A stretch of DNA of 64,000 nt from Jaltomata sinuosa (lineage: Eukaryota; Streptophyta; Magnoliopsida; Solanales; Solanaceae): the NCBI GenBank assembly GCA_003996215.1, contig QJPP01000050.1:868001-932000 (forward strand), in the 5' to 3' direction. Under the pieces are notes generated by a model that saw only the letters and a list, made by a program, of their open reading frames with translations, did no database searches and was not told the DNA's origin. Made by a program: the position numbers and the translations under genes. Positions 45,857-57,563 of this stretch are shown piece after piece. The stretch's first letter is position 1. Every line of letters begins with the position of its first letter.

Positions 45857-47873
45857 CGTAACTCCCCGAAATTCGATTCAGCTTTTTAAGTTAGAAATTC
45901 TGAAAATTCTAAAACTACCAGGAATCACGAGTCAAGTCTACGATTCGTGGAAGGAATCACGACTCGTGGAAATGACTCGTGAAACCAGCTCTGCAGCTCC
46001 CACCTCTGTTCTGAGAACCACGAGTGGAGTCTACGGGTCATGATTAGTTTCACGTGTCATGGAAATCACCCATGGAACTCAGACTGAGGGCAGTCTATTT
46101 TCCAAGAACCACGAGTTGGTCCTACGTCTCATGGAAGTTTCCATGAGTCATGTTGTTAAATCGTAGGACCTGATCTGTAGCTTGAAACTTTGGCTTAGGA
46201 ACCACAACTCAAGTCCACGAGCCGTTGTTAGTTCTACGGTCCGTGGAAAGGACTCGTGGAACCTAAAGCTGAGTTTTAAATTTGTTTTTTCTTAATTAAG
46301 TCCTAGGGGTATTTTAGTCATTACCCACACTTTTAACTCCTAAATGATATCGTTTTGACTATTTCCAGAAGGATTTTCACCCTCATTAGCCTAAGTCCCT
46401 TCTCATTACCTAATTTATCTCCCAAAAAGGGAAAGAACTCTCTCAATTTCAAGGTCTCAACTCCAAGCCCAAGTCTCCTAATCTTTTCAATTTCAAGTGG
46501 GTTAATTCCAATCAAGGTATGTGGGTATTTAACAATGGGTTCCTTCCACCCTTGTGCCCAAAACCCCAAATTTCAATTTGTGATTTCATGGACTTTCAAA
46601 TTAGGGTTCTTACCCAATTCTTATGTGTTTTGCTATAAATTACTTTCTCATGATTTTATTATGAAATTTTATTAAATTGCATGATTTCGCATGAGTTTTT
46701 ACATATGAGTTCCTATTTCATGAGTTGAAGGTCAATTATGGTAAATCCTACATGCATGAATTGATTTAAGCAAATTGGGAAAAATGATAGCATAATTTCA
46801 TGAATTTCAAGCAAGTACATGCCTAGTTCTTATGTTTTATGAAAGTATATGTTATTATAAAATTGAACTAAGGCCATGCAAGTTTTCAAGTTATCAATTA
46901 TTATGCAATGCAAGACACCAGATGTTACATCAATGCTCATGAATCATTTTCTAAACCAAGATTCGTGAGTAGTATGAAGATTCGGGGTATGAACATGTTT
47001 ATGAACAAGCTTGACATCTAGATATGTCACATGAATTTGAGCCTTATGTTATATGTTTTGGGAGTAGTATTTAGCACCGAGCGATGAGGGTTCTAGATAA
47101 CCCAAGTACAAAACTACGTTGCCACCGTAGGTTGCCCTTCGTGGCTTATGATAGGATCCTTATGAACACGGTTCTAACTTTGGCCGGTTGGACAATCTTT
47201 TTCAATGTGGGTGCATGACACTGGACTCTATGTAGCTCAACATGATTTATGTCGGTTAAGAGAAACTCCCACATGATTATTTTCAAGCTATGAAGTTATA
47301 TGATATCATACTTTGAATTTTAACCGTACTTCATGCTTTATGTTTAATATCTTGATAATCCTCTTATGTTATTTCTTTATGAAAAGGTTAACCTTAAACA
47401 TATTTTAAGTATATTTTTATCACGATCATGCATATCTCACATACTCGGTACATCCTATAGTACTGACGCATATTTTGCACTGCATCCTCTTGATAATGCA
47501 GATTCAGGTGTTTCCCATCAGGCTCGTGGCTAGATGAAGCCGGATATCCAGTAAGTGTTGATGAGTCCTCATTGTTCGAGGGCTAGTTATGACTCTAGTT
47601 TATTTTGACTACTTATTTTCGTACTTTGAGTTAGCTAGGGTCTTGTCCTAGCAACTCCTTATGTCATGTATAGAGGCTTTTCAGACATAGACGATATTCG
47701 GGTCTTCTTCGAATCATGTTCTTTTGATTTTATCTTACAGATTGAGTTATCTAATTCGTATTATGCTTCCGCTATGCTTAATTGATATAACTGAGTTATG
47801 CTATGACCAACGCTTGGGGCACTTATGGCCCAGGTCCCGTGTTATGGCTAGGGGGTAGCCTCGGGGCGTGACA
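45857..47873 (+). repeat. 3' LTR of element C
   Basis: 2017 bp, against about 2044 for the 5' copy. It starts CGTAACTCC where the 5' copy has TGTAACACC, and ends GGGGCGTGACA. An array of ACTCGTGG/CCACGAGT-like motifs lies at 45925-46265. Confidence 0.92.
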
Positions 47874-48480
47874 GTCTAGGCCAATCACACACCGCTGAAA
47901 TCTTACTCGGATCTACTCTAATCCTATCCTTAGATATCACATGTCCTAGGAATGCAACTGACTCAAGCCAGAACTCGCACTTTGAGAACTTGGCATAAAG
48001 CCGATGATCTCTCAATGTCTGGAGTATAATCCTCAAGTGCTACTCATGCTCATCTCCACTTCGCGAGTATATCAGAATGTCGTATATGAAGACTATCACA
48101 AAGGAGTCCAAATACAGGCTAAGCACCCTGTGCATCAGATTCATAAAGCTGCCGGGGCATTAGTCAACCCAAAAGACATCACCAGGAACTCATAATGGCT
48201 GTAACGTGTCCTGAATGCTGTCTTAGGGATGCCCTCCACCCTAATCCTCAATTGATGGTAGCCTGACCTCAAATCTATCTTCGAAAACACGGCTGAACCC
48301 TGAAGCTGATCAAACAAGTCATCAATCCTTGACATCAGATACCTATTCTTTACTGTCACCTTATTCAGCTGCCGGTAATCAATACACATCCGCATCGACC
48401 CATCCTTATTTTTCATGAAGAGAATAGGAGAATCCCAAAGAGACAGACTCGGCCTAATGAACCCCTTAGCTAACAAATCT
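47874..48480 (-). pseudogene. pol: Reverse transcriptase of element B
   Basis: Minus strand. Fingers KGFIRPSLSLWDSPILFM and DGSMRMCIDYRQLNK, palm IDDLFDQLQG, VFSKIDLRSGYHQLRI, MSFGLTNAPAAL (48476-48141). The catalytic box at about 48085-48060 reads FIYDILIYSRS, so the first of the two Asp is Tyr. The thumb region (RIILQTLRDHRLYAKFSKCEFWLES, 48036 on) runs to the insertion site of C at 47874. The second half of the protein resumes at 28473. Confidence 0.87.
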
Positions 48481-49128
48481 TGGAGCTGCTCCTCAACTCA
48501 GCAGGAGCCATACGGTAAGAAATGGAGATGGGCCTGGTGCTCGGCTCTAACTCAATGGCAAAATCAACATCTCTCTCAGGTGGAAGGCCTTGCAGATCGG
48601 TAGGAAACACATCTAGGAAGTCTCTAACCACAACAACAAACTCAGGAGATGAAAGGTCAACACTAGCATATAGGACATATGCTAGATAAGCTAAACACCC
48701 GGGGGAAATCAACTTCCTAGCTCGAAGACAAGAGATGATCCCAGATGGTGCGCGGCTGACATAACCCTTCCACACAATCGGGGATACACCGGGCATGGCT
48801 ATGGTAATGGACTTGGCATAACAATGCAAAACTGCACAGTGAGAGGATAACCAGTCAATGCCCAGTATCACATCAAAATCTATCATATCAAGGATCATCA
48901 AATCCCCCAAGTCTCCAAATCACCAACGGATATCAAACAAGATCTCACAATCCGATCCACTACTAAAGAATCTCCTACTAGGGTCAAAACAGAAATAGGC
49001 ACAGATAACGGCTCACTAGCCAACCCCAAACAAGGAAGAAAGTAGGCAGATACATATGAACAAGTGGATCTAGGATCAAATAAAGCATAAGCTGGTTGAC
49101 GAAATACAAAAATCATACTTGTAATCAC
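48481..49128 (-). pseudogene. pol: Protease and RT linker of element B
   Basis: Minus strand. Protease start with IFVFRQPAYALFDPRSTCSYVS: the usual Gly of the DPGS site is Arg, a likely inactivating change. A frame break at about 48900 separates this from DMIDFDVILGIDWLSSHCAVLHC (protease end). The linker ends DVFPTDLQGLPPERDVDF and YRMAPAELR (48530-48490). Confidence 0.83.
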
Positions 49129-50723
49129 ATAATCTGAGGCCTCTGCCTCTGGTCTCCCAGGGACCGCATAAAACTGATGATGAACTCCACCTGCCCGACC
49201 TCCATCCGTACCACCTGCTCTGCCACATGGAGCACCACATGTACCCTGACTACCACCTCCTTGAGCCGGTGGCTAAACTGAGCGAATAGGCTGAGCCGGC
49301 GGAGCGACTGGATGAACTGTACCCTGCTGGAAGAAATATCTAGCAAAATGACCAGTAACTTTGCACTCATAGCAGGCTGTGCCCCACTGGGGGAAATCTC
49401 TGGCAAAATGCCTGCTGACTCCACACTCATAGTAAGGCCCTAATGGCCCACCCTGCCGAGATGAACCAGCTGAACTTATGTGGCCACCTCAGCCTGATGC
49501 CCCAGAAGTAGTACCTCTCAAAGACTAACCATTGTGACTATGCTGACTGCTCTGAACCTACTCAAACTGAGAACCAAAAAACTGAAGTGAAGCTTGAACT
49601 GGTCGACTAGTCTGACCTTGATGCTGCTGTGGCTGAGAACCCCGGCCCTACTAGCTCGAACCTCTACCACCATATCTGGAACCATTGTAGCCACCCTGAT
49701 GTCGAGGCTTCTTATCTCTGGCCCAGGGGTCATGGCGATGCGAATCCTCTATAGTACGGGTATAGTCTTTAGTAGCCTGGAATGATCAACCATTAGCAAC
49801 CAATATATCTGCAGTCTCTCTAAACTCTCTCCATAGTCCTCAAACAAATCTACGGACTCTGTCTGACTCAGTAGGCATAATCATGTCCCCAAATGGAGCA
49901 AGCTGATGAAAATGGGTCTCATACTCTAAGATGGTCACAGTATCCTAAGCAAGTCTAGTTAACTCCTCTCTCTGACGCTCCCGATCGTTCTGGGTAAGAA
50001 CATGTCCATAAAGGACTCATAGAACTCGGACCAAGTCGAAGGAGGTAACGATGATGATCTGCAAGCAATCTAGGCCCTCCACCATAACTTCACTGGGCCC
50101 TCCAGCTGATATGTAGTATAGCCAACCCCGTGAGTCTCCAACAACCCCAAATGAAGCAATATCTCCTCACAAGTAGTAATAAAATCATGTGGGTCATGTC
50201 TAGAAGTACCAGTGAACCTCGAAGGTGCCAATCTCAGAAACCAACCCAATGCCTTCTGCTCCATCTCTGTCATAACTGGGTGATGAGCAAGAGGTTGTGC
50301 AACTGAAAGGACTAGAATAACCTTGGCACGGGGAGCCGCATCAACATGCTATGATCCTGAACCTGGTGCACCCAGGGCTTCCCCCTGAGCAGAAGTATGT
50401 GCTGCCTCAAAAGGGTGCTCTCCAACCATACCTAAAAACTGCAACAGTAATCCCCGAATACCTGAAGACTGAGCTGAGGCTGAAGCTGGCAAGGAAGCTG
50501 ATACTGGTGCTGGTGGAACCTAGGCCACCGCCAGGTCCACATACTACTGCTTAGGAGCAAACTCTGGCTCAAACTCATGCTCGGGCTCTGTATCAACTCT
50601 AGAAGCTCTGGCAAGTGCCGCTGCTCGGGGACGTCCTCGACCCCTACCTCTACCACCTCCCCGGCCCCTAGCTGGAGTCGAAGGCTCATCCCCGCCCGAT
50701 GCCGGTGATCTTGTACGAGCTAT
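49129..50723 (-). pseudogene. gag: gag of element B, start codon lost
   Basis: Minus strand. The N-terminus is recognisable from ARTRSPASGGDEPSTPARGRGGGRG, but the start codon is ATA at 50723-50721 where element A has ATG. The capsid core at 50273-50070 includes QKALGWFLRLAPSRFTGTSRHDPHDF and GVGYTTYQLEGPVKLWWRA. Two zinc-knuckle regions (49410-49310) are shifted out of frame, and the second ends CYECKVTGHFARYF with the last Cys replaced by Phe. Frameshifts near 50070 and 49430. Confidence 0.85.
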
Positions 50724-50920
50724 CGGCGGAAGAATGAACAGAACAAGTGAGATTTCCAGAAACTCCCAAGGATTACGCATGATGCAGAAGCAAATAAGAG
50801 AGTCATATTTCCTAAGATGTCACTATAGCCTCCCAAAGATTGAGTACGGACGTCTCTGCCCCAATCCGCAGGACTCTACTAGACATTGGCTTCTGTACCG
50901 ATGATACCAGTGAACCTAGA

Positions 50921-50932
50921 GCTTTGATACCA
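50921..50932 (-). other. Primer binding site of element B (tRNA-iMet type)
   Basis: Minus strand TGGTATCAAAGC, one base from the Met site, 3 bases inside the LTR edge at 50936. Confidence 0.85.
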
Positions 50933-50935
50933 AGC

Positions 50936-53900
50936 TATCACAACCCAATTTCTTGGTCATGATGGCACCTACAACACCCCAGTAGGCGAACCAATTCCCG
51001 TAGCCTAGAACAGCCAGTAATGGGCAACTATCTATCAATTCAAGTGGAAGAACAATTTAATAGATAGGAGCAAGGGAACAAGATGACAAAAATAGATAAC
51101 AGGAATATATACGTACATATACGGAAGCTAAACCAAACCCAAAACCTGGTATCATAGTATAGAGCAAGAACTACATCAACAGAGTACAACAATCCAAAAC
51201 AATATATACAGGTGTCTCTGAATGGTAATAGAGTACATACAACAAAAGATAAACTAAAAGCTAATCTCCGATCCATTAGAGCTCACCCTCGGTCCGAATA
51301 TATCCCAAAATAGCTCTTCGCACGAGTCTCCAATGAGCTAGCGGTGATGGCTCACACTAAGATCTGCACTAGAAGATGCAAAGTGCAGTGTGAGCACCAA
51401 ATGCAAAGCATAAGGTACCCAGTAGGTATCATAGGATGACTGGGAACATATAAGATAAAAGAGAAGTAATAGATGGAATAGAAACAAATAGTCACAGAAG
51501 GCAGCGAATAAGCACATGGAAGCTAGCACGGAAGGGATACAGGCAAGAACAACACACATGGCTAGCTACTAGAATATGCATCACAGGTGAGAGAAGAAGC
51601 ACGTACTCGGGATCCTTGCAATAACAAGTAAATAAAGAGAGATTCAGAAAGTAAGCGGTATACCGGTAACCTCAATAGATAGAGATGGGGAGAAAAGATA
51701 ACGATAATCATGCTCGAATACAAGATATAATAACCCAAATGAGCCTACTAATCTCAAGTCAAGAGCTAACAATGGGAACCCAAGAACAACTTAAATAATA
51801 TACGGAGTCATAAGAACCACAATAGGAACCAATAGAGAGAAATAGTAACAATAAGTCTACCTACAGTCGCACGGGCTCCCGTACACCCAAGGAACACAAA
51901 CAAGTGAAGACAAACCCTCCGGCATCCCATACTATTAGAGTGTACAATCAACATATAGCAAACAAGGGTAGAACCTCACACAAATGACTGGTATGACATG
52001 CCATGCTAAGCCAATAGTGATAGTAGTATCGTTTGTTACCTGCTTTCGGTGTCCTATGAGGCACAGAAGATGGTATCCATGGAAGATCACACCCGTATAC
52101 CTCTGCTATGCCGTATACCGCCCCTCCGGCACTCGCAGCACGTAGCCCTTACTATGGAACGGCAAGGTCCATGGAGGCCCCCGACCAACATACTAGATGC
52201 CCCGCAATCTCAAAAATTCCCAAGTAAAGCTTCCCGGAGAGTATCCTGGTCTAAATTAGTAAGTCAAATAGACCTAACACACGGCCCCGCCGAGTCTAGC
52301 ATCACCCCGGAAGTTGTAGTATAACAAGTCTAGCGCTCGACCCCACCGAGTTTAGTGTAAGGGAAAATAGTGATAAAACATCCTTTAATTCTCCTTTACC
52401 CAAAGAAGATCCATTAAGATGGTACCAAAACCTCTTTAAATCATTTTTACCAAAAACGGGCCCCACGGGCCATGCAAGGTTTAGAAATTCAGCAATAGTA
52501 GGCCCGAAGACTAAACCATAGTAAAATCATGAAGAAATTCCCTCTATATGCATGATGAATGGTATACACAATCACAACAGTGGCCCCCAGCCCATAATCA
52601 ACCTATCGTCCCTGCACAGGCTCCAGCCGTTCTACAACACTGATAGCCAGCTCTATAACAATAATAACTATGCCTGGGACTCACATACATTCCCATATAA
52701 CCCACCATCTATGTTCCAGAATCAAAACAAGGCCACGCAGAACCACAAGGGTGATAATATCATCTGCGAAGAATACTACATACAACAAAGGAAAGCAACG
52801 GAGGAAAGAAACGAGGCAAATCATGGAAAAACGGTCAAGTTCTGTGGTGCCAAGCTAATAACCCAACCCAAGGATGTCAATTAGTACAATTTTATCCGAT
52901 ATATGCTAAGTCTAGGGAGTTTAGACCATAACCTACTTGTCGTCCGATGACAAGCTACTGTGACAATGATATCCAAGACCAAATCGCTCTGAGAAGCCCC
53001 AAATGATAATCACGCTATCACAAACACAAAATTCATTAAAACGAGTCTAACGATACCCATATCACTATAAAGATAGCTGGGTCAAAATTTGCATCTCCAA
53101 TAGGCCCGTGAGACCTCCAACCAGAAACCAAAAATGAAAACTCACATTGTGATCACCAAGACCATGAGAGTGCATGCCCAAAAAATCAAGGAATTTAGGC
53201 AATAATTTCTAGCTAAAAACAGACCCTAAAGCTAGGAAACCAACAATGGAGACTTAAGGAAAGAAAATCAAGAAAAGCAAGAATTACCTACCAAAATAGA
53301 AGAATTAAGCCAAGGAGGTCAATAAGAATGAGCCTGCTAGCATGCACTTCATCTGGACAGAATCTACGACCTATTTTCGAGCTTGAGAAGAGGGCAACAA
53401 TGGTGGTTGAGACCAATGGAGAAGACAACAATGAAAAGAGGGGAAAATTACCCAAAACGCCAACGGAGAAAGAATTTATCGAGGGTACAAGAATCCTACA
53501 AGGGTGCACTGATTTGAGCAATTTAGAGAGTGTTTGAGTATAATAGAGTTGAGGGAAATGAGAGATGAAGGCTGGAAAAATGAAATGGAAAATATATATA
53601 CTGCCTAGGGTTCCTTCATCGCAATCGCGAAGGGACCCCTCGCAGTTGTGAGGACCACAATGGCTAGACCATCGCGATCGTGAAGGCTAGCCATGCGGTC
53701 GTGAAGAACAATGGGGAATATATTTCATCGCGATCGTGACAGGCAGTTATGCGATCACGAAGAACAGGAGTCCAGGTGCTTCATCGCGGTCGTGAGGGTA
53801 GGGGCTCAGGATCAAGATTGAGGCTTGATGCCTGCACCTCCAATAAAAAGAGTCTGCATCTTTTTGAAACTCGACGGGGCATTCCGGGCACAATCGGAAA

Positions 53901-54502
53901 CCGATATTTAAAACTATTAATGCTAATAGAGTGGAAACGACGTTCCAGACTCAACGGAATTGATGAAACTTCTGTACGAGGTTGATTCGGAGGAAGACCC
54001 AAGTCAACACTAACCAACACGCAACCAAATACCCAAAATGAGTCTGGCTCACCCGGAAGTCGAACCAACTATCTACCTAACCTAAACTCAACATTCCGGA
54101 GCTGATGGAATTGTCAAATTTTGAATCTGATGCTTCGATCATCAAAAGCTGATCCAAGTTACACTTTCAACTCCAAATAACCTGAAAGTAGAAAAAGCAA
54201 CACAAAACCCACACTAGAAGTTCTCAGGCCTTAACTAAAAGTCCAACTAGACCAAACTCAATGCTTCGGAGCTAATGGAACTGTCAGAACTCCATTCTGA
54301 GCATGTTAGCTAAGAATATTGACTAAAGTCAACGATATTCTAAGTTAAAGATCTAAAATAGGAAAACGACCAAAACAATCAAATGATCCAGGGAACCAGA
54401 CTACCAGTTCCAGCAAGCCATAAATGACCTGGGGCCGCTACAGGAAGGATCTAACAGTATAATAAATACGTAAACGCGAAGATAACCGGAAGGATCATCA
54501 CA
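50936..54502 (-). repeat. 5' LTR of element B
   Basis: 3567 bp, starting TGTGATGATCC at 54502. The end reads GTTGTGATA where intact copies have GTGACA. Hairpin at 51414-51447. TATA-like TATATATATT at 53600-53591 (minus strand), next to CpG-rich motifs such as TTCATCGCGATCG at 53612-53815. This array is richer in CpG than in the 3' copy. Confidence 0.92.
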
Positions 54503-54899
54503 ACCAAATCATATGCAAATAATAACATGTGAATTATTTCAAGATTAATATATGCACTATATTACTTTTTTAGAGCATTGTCAAAGATGCAAAAATCATA
54601 TTTTTCATGATGAATTTTTTCTCATTTCATTAACCCCCACTAGTTTAAAAATTTAATAAAAATAAATATTCATGATGTAGTATATCACTTATTCATGAAA
54701 ATAATAAGCAAAAAGTTTTTCACCTTTTCTTTATAGCAAGTAGAAAAGTTTTTTTTTTTTTACTTTTTCTCCGCTTGAGTTATTCAAGATGGAAAATACT
54801 TTACTCGTCTATCTCTTCCCTTTCATCTCTTGAAGAGATTTAGTGACGATGAAAAATTGGGTGATATTGTGATTTTTCATCTTGATATCCGTAATTTTT
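54503..54899. other. AT-rich flank right of element B
   Basis: ACCAA duplicate at 54503-54507, then AT-rich DNA with a T13 run near 54750. No coding signal or known repeat recognised. Confidence 0.5.
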
Positions 54900-55337
54900 T
54901 AAACTGTAACAAAATAATGAATATCTCCTTAAAATTATTGGCATAATATACCACATATTACAATAATTACAGTTAAAACGAAAATGGATAAAATTGTATA
55001 AAAATATATTCAGTCTAAGGCGCGGATATCTCACTCTCTTTAAGGAGATTTAAGCTTACTGTGGCATAATCTACACAGATTCAGCAGTATTACTCTTGAC
55101 TCATCCCCTCCAGGATACAACAACCAAAAAATGTCATGTAACTCAAACAATTCTGGATTAGTTGAAGAATCCAAAGCTCCACCAAAAAATCACATTCCTT
55201 CAACATATAATTACTTTCTTTTGTTAATAAATATAGTTGAAGATTTAGAATATTTTCTTTGTCTCAATGCTCTCTTTCGCTACACTAACTCACTACACAC
55301 TACAATATTTTTCCATGTGTCCATAATTGAAGACCTC
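54900..55337 (-). repeat. Diverged LTR-like repeat, copy 2 (inverted)
   Basis: The reverse complement matches 21990-22440 at about 80 percent by eye: CTCCTTAAAGAGAG, GGTGGAGCTTTGGA, GAGACAAAGAA. The TATA-box end present in copy 1 is cut here by the LTR of element I. The two copies face each other tail to tail. Confidence 0.6.
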
Positions 55338-56337
55338 TGACTTTGGGGCACATTGATTGCCACGTTGCGGCACGTTTTTCTTTCGGAATTAATTTTTCCT
55401 AGTTTATTTTGGACGCATTTATTTTATTTGGGTATTTTTTCTACACCTATAAATATTTTGTAAGAACGATTTCTACATAACCTTTGACCTACGAAGAGCT
55501 AGGAGCCGCCGTCGAGGCCGAAGAATATTGATTTTATATTTTCTTCTTCTTTCTTATTTATTTTTATATTTTTCTTTAGAATGAATTGTTGTAATTGCTC
55601 CATATCTATGTTAAGTTAAACTTCCCGCTCTAAGATTTTGGTAGTTGCATGATCATTGTAGTAGACTCTTGATTTGATTCTTAAGATTATCATATTAGTA
55701 GTTCTTATATTCTTGTGCTTACTATTTTAATGCTTAGTTATCATTAAAATAAATTTATATTCTCTCTGTGAACTCAAAAGAAGAACCATTGGGATAGAAC
55801 AAAGAATGTAGAGAGTAAGATCTTGTTAATACTAAAACAAAGACTTAATTTGTGACTAGGATAGAAATATACCTAGAACGCCTTACTTGGTTACAAAATA
55901 GAAAGATATCTAATGCATTAAGAATAGGATGTCACATATCCGCTCAATGATGTAATTGTGAGGCTATTCTGGATAGACGATTACAGGTTGGCCATATCGT
56001 ACTCATATAATTAACCCCATAATTAATAACTAGATAATCAAGCAAGTTGATTAAATTGATTACTCAACATGTGTGTTAGCAATTCCATAATCCTAGATCA
56101 ATTTCACCATATTGATTGTGTAAGAATCTGCTCTTCGGCTGGTTAATTATTCATTAGTTAATTTTTTTTACTTTAGTTAATAAATATGTCTTTGAGTTTT
56201 TATGCTTGAATAAATAATAAGAACTAGTTTAATTTAGTAAAATAGTTAATCGATAAGTTCTTATGGGTACAATATTTAGACTCTCAATTCTATATTACTT
56301 ATACGATCGCGTACACTTGCATGTGCGTTTGAATGCA
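55338..56337 (+). repeat. 5' LTR of element I
   Basis: About 1.0 kb. The left edge is set where similarity to the inverted LTR-like repeat stops (TGACTTTGGGG). The right edge is ATGCA before the primer site. TATA box CTATAAATATT at 55447-55457, followed by a GC-rich leader (GCCGCCGTCGAGGCCG near 55507). Confidence 0.55.
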
Positions 56338-56347
56338 ATAAATTTTT

Positions 56348-56365
56348 TGGCGCTATTGCCTGGAA
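56348..56365 (+). other. Primer binding site of element I (tRNA-Asp type)
   Basis: TGGCGCTATTGCCTGGAA matches the plant Asp-tRNA primer site used by Athila/Tat elements at 14 of 18 bases. It differs from the Met sites of all other elements here. Confidence 0.75.
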
Positions 56366-56488
56366 CTTAGAAATTAATAGTTTATCTAAGTTAGACTTTT
56401 TCTTTTTATTTATTTGAGTTTTTTTGTATATATTTTAGTTTCTTGAATAGATAGTTTATTTTTATTTTTAGTTTTACTACTTCTTAAC

Positions 56489-57563
56489 ATGACATCTCAG
56501 GATAAATATTGGTTGAATGATGAGTATTTTTATGTTGGTAATCCTTGTTAGTACTATGTAGGACCTCACTTGAGTATCAATTATCATTATATTCAAAAGA
56601 GCGGGTTGGGCACCCCCCCCCCCCCAATCTCTTGAATTTAATGTATGTCCTCCGAGCCCCTATTATGATTCTTCTATTGTTTGTGATGTTGGCAGGGATA
56701 GTGAAGTGGAGGATACAAATCATGATGCTCACCTTCTTTATATGTTGAAGAAAATACTGGAGCAACAAGTAAAACAAAGTGAAGCCATGGAGAGAATGAG
56801 TTCCCAACTGACAAAGATGCAGGTTATGCCTGAAACTTGTATTGATAAGCAAGTTATGGTCTTAGTAAATACCCAAGACGAACTCCTAGTAGAAGAAGAA
56901 AGTGATTCCTACTAGGAGAAAGCTATGAGGAAGAAGACATAGTGAACCAATCTTGATTAAGGAAACAAGAGCATAAAATTAAATTTCATGAGTTTCTCCG
57001 TGATAGTCTTATAAACATGACGACACAACTTAGAGAAGAAAGAGTTGAGCTTTGACAAGAGATAGGCCAATTTTTATCAGATATTCATGACTTAAAGGAT
57101 GACTTGAAGAAAAAGGTTGAGGCATCTGATGCCTAATCACCAATCTTGGTGGATACTGACCAACTAGTGGAGCAAAAAGAGGAGTTTCATCCATTCAAGT
57201 ATGCTTTATTCATTAGTATCGATATTGAGGAAGTACCCAAAACTGAGTTTGTCACAAATAATGCAAGTCTAGAGTTGGGGACGTGTTGGACCTCATTCTA
57301 GTCATTTTTCTATATTATATTTGGATGATGACATGAGAATCGAGTCATCTGAACCGGTGGAGAAGTGTGTTCATGAGGAACAAGGCCCTTACATTCTAAA
57401 ATTTACCACACCAAAGAGACAAAATGACATTTCTTACTTAAGGGCCAAGAAGTGCAAGATGCGACATCCTTTGCTTGGTTCCTTCATCTTTACACCACCG
57501 CTCCTTGAGCGGGGTAAAAAATCTGATGTAAAGTTAGGGGTGCAATTCATAAGTTCTAAATAA
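56489..57563 (+). pseudogene. Coding remnant of element I, gag-like or unknown
   Basis: A frame opens at 56489 (MTSQDKYWLNDEYF) and stops after 20 codons. Remnants continue: 56706-56915, with a helical, coiled-coil-like LKKILEQQVKQSEAMERMSSQL; and 57321-57563, with MDDDMRIESSEPVEK, PRR-free but charged sequence, and an end at GVQFISSK. A C13 run at 56613-56625 interrupts the first part. No zinc knuckle, protease or RT was seen. In such elements this position holds gag or an unassigned frame; the function is unknown. Confidence 0.5.

Larger units (their letters stand above)
28474..47873 (+). mobile_element. Element C: middle Ty3/gypsy chromovirus of the nest
   Basis: Plus strand. The 5' LTR (28474-28948 plus 39218-40786) is split by element D; the 3' LTR is 45857-47873. 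GTCTA flanks it at 28469-28473 and 47874-47878. Its own sequence is about 9.1 kb with an interior of 5070 bp. All main domains are present in order, but stops, a frameshift and lost zinc ligands disable it. Confidence 0.93.
22857..54502 (-). mobile_element. Element B: outer Ty3/gypsy chromovirus of the three-level nest
   Basis: Minus strand. The 5' LTR is 54502-50936 and the 3' LTR 26284-22857, flanked by ACCAA on both sides. Its own sequence is 22857-28473 plus 47879-54502, about 12.2 kb, with an interior of about 5.2 kb. Element C interrupts it between RT and RNase H. gag has lost its start codon, and the protease and RT active-site motifs are altered, so it cannot move unaided. Confidence 0.93.

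Noticed and set aside
54900..55337. Terminal inverted repeats of a DNA transposon enclosing the whole nest
   Set aside because: No transposase, and the copies resemble LTRs with a TATA box and differ by about 20 percent. Kept only as an inverted pair worth checking.
56613..56625. C13 run as a regulatory or G-quadruplex element
   Set aside because: A single homopolymer, without the four separate runs needed. Slippage or sequencing error is as likely.
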